Source: Faecalibacterium sp. An121
GTDB taxonomy: Bacteria; Bacillota; Clostridia; Oscillospirales; Ruminococcaceae
DNA length: 38,711 bases
Direction: 5' to 3'
Assembly: GCF_002160915.1 (NCBI RefSeq)
Contig: NZ_NFLM01000023.1
Span: 1-38,711, forward strand
Below, in pieces: positions 34,046-38,711 of the stretch (position 1 is the first letter of the stretch; every line of letters starts with the position of its first letter). Position numbers and translations under genes: made by a program. A model generated the notes under the pieces. That model did no database searches. It had not been told where the DNA came from and worked only from the letters and a program-made list of their open reading frames with translations.

Positions 34046-35170
34046 TTGAAGCATCTACGCTCTGCCGCGGCCGTGGCCGCAGCGCTGGCGCTGGCCGTCT
34101 CTGTTGTGGGCTGCGGCGCCGCTTCTTCGGCGTCCTCCAGCACCCTGCTGGGCCCCGCCGCCAACTACGACTACCAGAACTTTACCTACAGCCAGGGGCT
34201 GGACGCCAACGGGCACTGGGAGGGCGTCTCCGCCCTGGACTATGTCACCCTGCCCGAGGACTACGCCGCCATCCCTCTCAAGAAGTCGGATGTCGAGCCC
34301 TCCGAGGAGGACATCCAGACCCTGTGGGACAACCTGCTGGAATCCAACCGCGTCAACCAGCCGGTCACCGGCCGCCCGGCTGAGACGGGCGACATCGCCA
34401 ACATCGATTACAGCGGCACGGTGGACGGGGTCGTCTTTACCGGCGGCACCGCCCAGGGCTATGACCTGACCTTGGGCAGCGGCTCTTTCATCGACGGCTT
34501 TGAGGATCAGATCATCGGCCACAACATCGGGGACAGCTTTGACGTCACCGTCACCTTCCCCGACGATTACGGCGATTCCACCGACGAGGCGGGCAATCCC
34601 ATCACCCTGTCGGGCAAGGAAGCCGTGTTCTCGGTCACCCTCAACAGCCTGGCGGTCAGCGTGCTGCCCGAGGCCACCGACGCCTGGGTGGAGGAGAATT
34701 TCGGCGCTTCCAACGACCTGCACACGGTGGCGGATGTGGACCAGTATTTCCACGACAGCCTCTACGATTCCAACCTGACCAACGCCATCGTGGACTATCT
34801 GACCGAACATGCCGAGATCTCCAGCGTGCCCCAGGTGCTGCTGAACTACCAGGTATGCAGCCAGCTGAGCTACTACAACAGCTATGCGTCCATGTTCGGC
34901 TACGAGAGCCTGGACGAGTTCTTGTCCGGCTTCATGGGCTACGACAACGCCGACGCCCTGCTGGCCGACACCGAGTCCGACATCCTGAACAGCTGCAACC
35001 AGCTGCTGATCTTCCAGGCGGTGGCCGAGAGCCTGGACCTGGCCCCCACCGATGCCGAGCTGGAGGCTTACGCCAGCTACACCGAGACCATGGGTGAAGG
35101 CTACGTCCACCTGCTGGCCTTGCAGGACAAGGTCCTGTCCACCCTGCGGGAAGGCGCCCAGATCAGCTGA
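34046..35170 (+). CDS. FKBP-type peptidyl-prolyl isomerase lipoprotein (trigger-factor-like)
   Basis: A 374-residue secreted lipoprotein. The signal peptide MKHLRSAAAVAAALALAVSV ends with lipobox VVGC (Cys23 or so). A central FKBP domain (about 110-215; GDIANIDYSGTVDGVVFTGG, then GSFIDGFEDQIIGHNIGD) is followed by a helical region like the C-terminal domain of trigger factor. It probably helps fold exported proteins at the outer face of the membrane. The start is TTG at 34046, well spaced after AGGAGG; an in-frame ATG at 33929 would put the signal peptide 39 residues inside and is rejected. Confidence 0.85.
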   Translation: MKHLRSAAAVAAALALAVSVVGCGAASSASSSTLLGPAANYDYQNFTYSQGLDANGHWEGVSALDYVTLPEDYAAIPLKKSDVEPSEEDIQTLWDNLLESNRVNQPVTGRPAETGDIANIDYSGTVDGVVFTGGTAQGYDLTLGSGSFIDGFEDQIIGHNIGDSFDVTVTFPDDYGDSTDEAGNPITLSGKEAVFSVTLNSLAVSVLPEATDAWVEENFGASNDLHTVADVDQYFHDSLYDSNLTNAIVDYLTEHAEISSVPQVLLNYQVCSQLSYYNSYASMFGYESLDEFLSGFMGYDNADALLADTESDILNSCNQLLIFQAVAESLDLAPTDAELEAYASYTETMGEGYVHLLALQDKVLSTLREGAQIS

Positions 35171-35198
35171 GCCGCCCCAAATCACCCTGTATCACCCA

Positions 35199-35242
35199 AA
35201 CGCCCCCGCTGTCCCAAAGACGGCGGGGGCGTTCGTCGTTTT
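35199..35242 (+). terminator. Terminator after the lipoprotein gene
   Basis: A perfect 11-bp stem (35199-35209 with 35223-35233) is followed by CGTCGTTTT. It lies before the end of the convergent HAD remnant. Confidence 0.65.
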
Positions 35243-35251
35243 ATCCTCTGG

Positions 35252-35407
35252 TCATTCGTCGGGGAAAAGCTGTTCCAGGGTGACCAGCACCCCATCCTGG
35301 TCGTTGGAGGGACAGACCCGGCGGGCAAAGCGGGGCTTGTCGTAGGTGTAATCCGAGCGGACGAAGGTGCCGTCCACATCGGCGGCCACCAGTTTGAGAT
35401 CGGGCAT
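35252..35407 (-). pseudogene. Internally deleted Cof-type HAD hydrolase
   Basis: A 51-codon frame whose first 29 residues (MPDLKLVAADVDGT..., with the HAD motif DVDGT) are a normal start of a Cof-like phosphatase. The last 20 residues (CPSNDQDGVLVTLEQLF near the end) match the usual C-terminus of the same family. The 200-plus residues between them are absent, and the reading frame is kept across the junction near RFARRV. The ribosome binding site AAAGGAGGG is intact. It retains the nucleophile region but no cap or other HAD motifs, so it cannot be an active phosphatase. Either a deletion remnant or, less likely, a retained micro-protein. Confidence 0.75.
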
Positions 35408-35439
35408 CAAAGCTCCCTCCTTTGGATCGTTCTGCCTTG

Positions 35440-35448
35440 ATTGTACCA
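35440..35448 (-). promoter_or_regulatory. Possible -10 for the HAD remnant
   Basis: TGGTACAAT on the minus strand (TACAAT at 35445-35440) with no clear -35. The rest of 35449-35610 is AT-rich intergenic sequence with no gene seen. Confidence 0.35.
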
Positions 35449-35617
35449 TCCCTTTGCCCCGAAAGCTATTCCTATCCCGCCAGGTCTTGTCAAAAATCCG
35501 CCCATCCGGCCAAACTGGCAGCAACTAGAATATCAGATGGGGCTTTGTGGCAAAAACTCTCTCGTAAATTTGTATATTTTGCGCGTTGCCCGGGAGGCAG
35601 AAATCGTCCAGGTTTTG

Positions 35618-35626
35618 TGGTATACT
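35618..35626 (+). promoter_or_regulatory. Extended -10 promoter of the patatin-EI operon
   Basis: TGTGGTATACT with TATACT at 35621-35626; -35 not recognisable. The sequence GGTTTTGTGGTAT just here equals the right half of the udk operator-promoter. Confidence 0.55.
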
Positions 35627-35670
35627 GAATATGATCGTTCGGATCGGACGGCCCAAAGGAGGGATGCCGG

Positions 35671-36837
35671 ATGGGCACAGAAAAACTTTGCCGGGGGTTG
35701 GTGCTGGCCGGTGGCGGCGCCCGCGGGAGCTATCAGGTAGGGGTCTGGCGCGCCCTGGACGAGCTGGGCTGGAAGGCCGGTGTGGTCACCGGCACCAGCG
35801 TCGGCTGTCTGAACGGCGCCATGTACGTCCTGGGGCAGTATGAGACGGCCCGGGATATGTGGCTGAGCATCCGCAGCAAGGATGTGATGGAGCTGCCCGC
35901 CCCCGGCTCGGGTCTGGAGGGCCTGGGCGAGGCGGTACGCCAGTTCGTGGCCGAGGGCGGCGTGGACGTCTCCCCTCTGGAGGACATCGTGCGGCGGGTG
36001 CTGGACGAAAAAGCGCTGCGGGCCTCCCCCATCCGGTTCGGACTGGTGACGGTGGAACAGCGGGGCCTGCGTCCCCACCAGCTGACCCTGGAGGAGATCC
36101 CCCAGGGCAGGGCTGCGGATTACCTGCTGGCCTCGGCGGCCTGCTTCCCCGCCATCCAGGCCCGGGACATCGACGGGGTCAAATACATGGACGGAGGCTA
36201 CGCGGACAATATGCCCGCCGGCCTGGCCGCCCGGATGGGGGCCACCGAGCTGGTCTGCGTGGACCTGGAGGGGCTGGGCATCACCCGGCCCAACCGCACC
36301 GGCCTGCCCACCACCCTGATCCGCAGCCACTGGGAACTGGGGGACATCCTGCGGTTCGATCCGGCGGTGGCGCGGCGGAACATCGAGCTGGGCTATTACG
36401 ACACCCTGCGGGCCTTCGGGCGGCTGCGGGGGGACGCCTATGCCATCGCCCTGCCGGGCAGCGCCGAGGCTGCGGCTTTGTTCCGGGCCAGGCTGGACCC
36501 CCTGCAGGAAGCCGTGCGGGGGCGCTGGCCGGCCGCCCATCTGTCCTCGGCGGCGGCCCTGGCTCTGGCCGGGCTGGAGGACACGCCTCTGGCCCCCCTG
36601 GAAGCAGCCGCAGAGGAGGCCGGCGTGGACCCCGCCCGGATGTACACCGTGGAGGAACTGGGGCAGGCTTTCCTGGCCCAGTGCGACCACCAGCGGCTAG
36701 CCGCCTTTGACCCCTTGTTCGACGGCAGCGGCAGCGGCGCATTGGCCGCCCGGGCCGCGCTGCTGCCCCATCTGTATTTGCAGGCCCTGGTCCGCCGGGC
36801 GCTGACCGGGCCGTATCTGCCGGAGGTGATCACATGA
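35671..36837 (+). CDS. Patatin-like phospholipase family protein
   Basis: A 388-residue protein. The patatin domain (about 8-200) has the oxyanion motif AGGGARG (13-19), nucleophile Ser43 in GTSVG and catalytic Asp174 in MDGGYADN, so the catalytic dyad is intact. Such enzymes hydrolyse acyl esters of lipids. A C-terminal helical region of about 170 residues (rich in Ala and Leu) is of unknown function. There is no signal peptide, so it should act on the cytoplasmic side. AAAGGAGGG precedes the ATG. Its stop overlaps the start of the enzyme I-like gene by 4 bp (ATGA), and the ribosome binding site GGAGGTGATC of that gene lies in its last codons, so the pair is made together. Confidence 0.9.
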   Translation: MGTEKLCRGLVLAGGGARGSYQVGVWRALDELGWKAGVVTGTSVGCLNGAMYVLGQYETARDMWLSIRSKDVMELPAPGSGLEGLGEAVRQFVAEGGVDVSPLEDIVRRVLDEKALRASPIRFGLVTVEQRGLRPHQLTLEEIPQGRAADYLLASAACFPAIQARDIDGVKYMDGGYADNMPAGLAARMGATELVCVDLEGLGITRPNRTGLPTTLIRSHWELGDILRFDPAVARRNIELGYYDTLRAFGRLRGDAYAIALPGSAEAAALFRARLDPLQEAVRGRWPAAHLSSAAALALAGLEDTPLAPLEAAAEEAGVDPARMYTVEELGQAFLAQCDHQRLAAFDPLFDGSGSGALAARAALLPHLYLQALVRRALTGPYLPEVIT

Positions 36838-38492
36838 AGCGTTATCAGGGTGTATCCGTATCGCCGGGACTGGTGCTGGGACAGGTCAGCCTGCTGGCCA
36901 TAAGCAGCCGGGACCGCTCCTCCTTCAACCGCAATCCCCAGAACCCCGAGAAGGAGCTCCTGCTGCTGGAGGACGCCATCCGCACCGCCCAGAGCGAACT
37001 GGAATCCATGGCCAGCCGTTCGGCGGACAGCGAACAGGCCATCTTCCTGTTCCAGAGCATGCTGCTGGAGGATGACAGCTTCCTCAGTGAGGTGCGCTCT
37101 TACATACAGGCGGGCACCGGCGCCGCCGAGGCCATCAACCGGGTGGGCCAGCGCTATGCCGACCAGCTGCGGGCCATGACCGACAACACCTATTTGCAGC
37201 TGCGCAATGTGGATATCCTGGACGCCACCCAGCGGGTGATCAATATTCTGTGCGACCGGCCCCGGATGCGGCTGACGCTGGACCATCCGGTGATCCTGGC
37301 TGCCGACCGGCTGATGCCCAGCGACCTGTTCAGCATCCCGGCGGGGATGATCCTGGGTATCATCACATCCGAGGGCAGCACCCTCAGCCACGCGGCCATC
37401 ATTGCCCGGGCCCGCAAGATCCCCAGCCTGGTGCAGGTGGGGCGGGATTTTCTGGACGACTGCGACGGCCGGATCGTGGTGCTGGACGCCGACCAGGGGG
37501 TGTGCATCCTGGACCCGGACGCCGCCACCCGCCAGCAGGCGGTGACCCGCATCTGCACGGACCAGCGGGCCAGCGAGGGAGACATGGAGATGCCCCTGCA
37601 GGATATGCCCTGCATGACCCGGGACGGGGTATCCTTCGAGCTGCTGGCCAACTGCTTCGGCCCCGAGGACATCGACAGCGCCATCCAGTCGGGGGCTGCC
37701 GGGGTGGGGCTGCTGCGCAGCGATTACCAGATCCTGGCGGGGGACACCTTTGACGAGCAGGAGCAATACTTTTACTACACTTCCTGCATTGCCGCCGCAG
37801 GGGGCAAGCCGGTGACGGTGCGCACCTTCGATTTCGGGTCGGACCGCACCCTGTCCAACATTTACCGGGGGGATCAGTCGGCCCATCTGGGGATGCGGGG
37901 CATCCGCAGCAGCCTGCGTAGCCCGCGCCGGTTCGAGGCACAGATCCGGGCCCTGATGCGGGCCGCCGCCCGGGGTCCTTTGCGGATCGTGTTCCCCATG
38001 GTGACCAATGTAGAGGACTGGGACGACGCCATGAAACTGGTGGCGCACTGCCGCCAGAACCTGGAAGAACGCGGGGTGCCCTACAACAGCAAAGTCCCCT
38101 TTGGGATCATGCTCAGCATACCGGCGGCCTGTCTGATCGCCGAGGACTTTGCCCGGCACGGGTGCCAGTTCTTTGTGATCGGCACCAACGACCTGACCCA
38201 GTACACCCACGCGGCCGGGCGGGAGATCACCAGCGCCGAGCGGTACTTCCAGCCCACCAGCAAGGCCATGTACAAGCTGATCCGTATGTCGGTGGACGCC
38301 GCCAAGGCCCACGGCATCCCGGTGGGCATCTGCGGTCTGGCGGTGGGCGACCCGGACAACGCGGTGCAGTACCTGCACATGGGCCTGCGCAGCTTTTCGA
38401 TGGGCCCGCAGAATCTGCTCAGCGTCAAAAAAGCCCTGCTGGACGCCGAGGCCATCCCCCACCGGGCCGGCCCGCCCCAGCAGGAGGGCTGA
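36834..38492 (+). CDS. Divergent PTS enzyme I (PEP-protein phosphotransferase) homologue
   Basis: A 552-residue protein with the full enzyme I layout: N-terminal segment YQGVSVSPGLVLGQ, HPr-binding helical region, phospho-His domain with His186 in STLSHAAIIARARKIPS, and a PEP-binding TIM barrel. Retained are RTFDFGSD, the GMRGIR arginine, LRIVFPMV, Asp453 in GTNDLTQYT and Cys500 in ICGLAVGD. The family Mg-ligand Glu in GIM-E-TPAA is Ser428 (GIMLSIPAA), and the AVDRGN stretch reads AAGREI. It may be catalytically altered. No HPr or EII gene is in the window. It is coupled to the patatin gene by a 4-bp overlap. A true housekeeping EI may exist elsewhere. Confidence 0.88.
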   Translation: MKRYQGVSVSPGLVLGQVSLLAISSRDRSSFNRNPQNPEKELLLLEDAIRTAQSELESMASRSADSEQAIFLFQSMLLEDDSFLSEVRSYIQAGTGAAEAINRVGQRYADQLRAMTDNTYLQLRNVDILDATQRVINILCDRPRMRLTLDHPVILAADRLMPSDLFSIPAGMILGIITSEGSTLSHAAIIARARKIPSLVQVGRDFLDDCDGRIVVLDADQGVCILDPDAATRQQAVTRICTDQRASEGDMEMPLQDMPCMTRDGVSFELLANCFGPEDIDSAIQSGAAGVGLLRSDYQILAGDTFDEQEQYFYYTSCIAAAGGKPVTVRTFDFGSDRTLSNIYRGDQSAHLGMRGIRSSLRSPRRFEAQIRALMRAAARGPLRIVFPMVTNVEDWDDAMKLVAHCRQNLEERGVPYNSKVPFGIMLSIPAACLIAEDFARHGCQFFVIGTNDLTQYTHAAGREITSAERYFQPTSKAMYKLIRMSVDAAKAHGIPVGICGLAVGDPDNAVQYLHMGLRSFSMGPQNLLSVKKALLDAEAIPHRAGPPQQEG

Positions 38493-38522
38493 CCGTCCTT
38501 CCCGCCAAACCATAACACGCCG

Positions 38523-38547
38523 AGGCCGCCCTTCGGGGCGGCCTTTT
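38523..38547 (+). terminator. Terminator of the patatin-EI operon
   Basis: A perfect 9-bp GC-rich stem closed by a stable TTCG tetraloop (38523-38531 with 38536-38544), then TTTT, 30 bp after the stop codon. Confidence 0.85.
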
Positions 38548-38576
38548 CTGCACGCTGAAAGCGACACGCAAAACAA

Positions 38577-38608
38577 TGCGGGGGCCGGCCAAATGGCCGG
38601 CCCCCGCA
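38577..38608 (-). terminator. Terminator of a minus-strand gene at the right edge
   Basis: A perfect 14-bp stem (38577-38590 with 38595-38608, loop AAAT). On the minus strand it is followed by TTGTTTTG; no T run on the plus side. It starts 8 bp after the stop of the partial frame at the edge. Confidence 0.7.
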
Positions 38609-38616
38609 GAGGGACC

Positions 38617-38709
38617 CTATCTTTCGTGACGCAAAAGTTCTTTTGTTTTGGTGCGATCAACAACAGAAGGAATATTGGTTCTATTCCTCTTTGCCGCCAC
38701 ATCGGATGG
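38617..38709 (-). CDS. C-terminus of a minus-strand gene cut by the window edge
   Basis: The last 30 codons of a frame open to the right edge, ending ...NRTNIPSVVDRTKTKELL then RHER and a TAG at 38619-38617. A strong hairpin directly follows the stop, which supports a real gene end. The fragment is basic and hydrophilic. No family can be assigned from this length. Confidence 0.45.
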   Translation of the reverse strand, partial: PSDVAAKRNRTNIPSVVDRTKTKELLRHER

Positions 38710-38711
38710 GT

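Noticed and set aside
35182-35379. Alternative minus-strand frame overlapping the HAD remnant
   Set aside because: No homology and no ribosome binding site; the other frame gives recognisable HAD N- and C-terminal sequences.
36438-38702. Long minus-strand frame opposite the patatin and enzyme I genes
   Set aside because: Shadow frame; it even runs through two terminator hairpins, and the real minus-strand signal at the edge is in another frame.

Overview
The window is GC-rich (roughly 60-65% by eye) and gene-dense, with consensus AGGAGG ribosome binding sites, sigma-A promoters and a CIRCE heat-shock operator. Gene content (dipicolinate synthase, ATP-type PEP carboxykinase, two-subunit class I fumarase, type III pantothenate kinase, an ECF S component) points to a high-GC gut Clostridium-relative in the Oscillospiraceae/Ruminococcaceae, such as a Gemmiger/Subdoligranulum/Faecalibacterium-like genome. 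The genus is an inference from gene style, not a database match. Most of the window reads as ordinary chromosome.

Layout. 1-6.2 kb (minus): D-Ala-D-Ala carboxypeptidase, rfbC, ABC-2 polysaccharide export permease and ATPase, a two-domain glycosyltransferase and a DUF5662 protein, forming a surface-polysaccharide operon. 6.3-7.7 kb (minus): dpaB/dpaA for spore dipicolinate. 7.8-10.3 kb (minus): coaX, a Gfo/Idh oxidoreductase and an ECF S component. 10.4-12 kb: recQ (minus). 12.1-13.2 kb: a second glycosyltransferase (plus), facing a C39-like peptidase (minus). 14.0-15.5 kb: udk and a lone serine recombinase. 15.6-18.3 kb: lacZ-type beta-galactosidase (minus). 18.65-18.86 kb: two serine tRNAs. 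19-20.3 kb: MATE exporter (minus). 20.6-21.7 kb: a three-gene phage-type lysis cassette split by a MITE-like inverted-repeat element. 21.8-24.3 kb: LysR, then a YitT-like membrane protein divergent from a MerR regulator. 24.3-28.4 kb: HlyC/CorC protein and clpB (minus). 28.9-33.7 kb: pckA (plus), a DtxR/MntR regulator, and a malic enzyme-fumarase operon (minus), forming a C4-acid metabolism block. 34-38.5 kb: an FKBP lipoprotein, a deletion remnant of a Cof-type HAD phosphatase, and a patatin-like phospholipase translationally coupled to a divergent PTS enzyme I. Both window edges appear to touch minus-strand neighbours.

Most interesting signals: (1) the enzyme I homologue overlaps a patatin phospholipase gene by 4 bp and has Ser where the family has the Mg-ligand Glu, suggesting a repurposed phosphotransfer module; (2) pckA and udk promoters share the same operator-like palindrome at identical spacing; (3) the MerR/YitT divergon has a textbook 19-bp-spacer promoter with a perfect palindrome; (4) a G8 tract sits in the spacer of a promoter reading out of the left edge, a possible phase-variation switch; (5) an orphan lysis cassette carries a MITE-like insertion; (6) a HAD gene has been reduced to fused ends. 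No CRISPR array, complete IS element or full prophage was seen.
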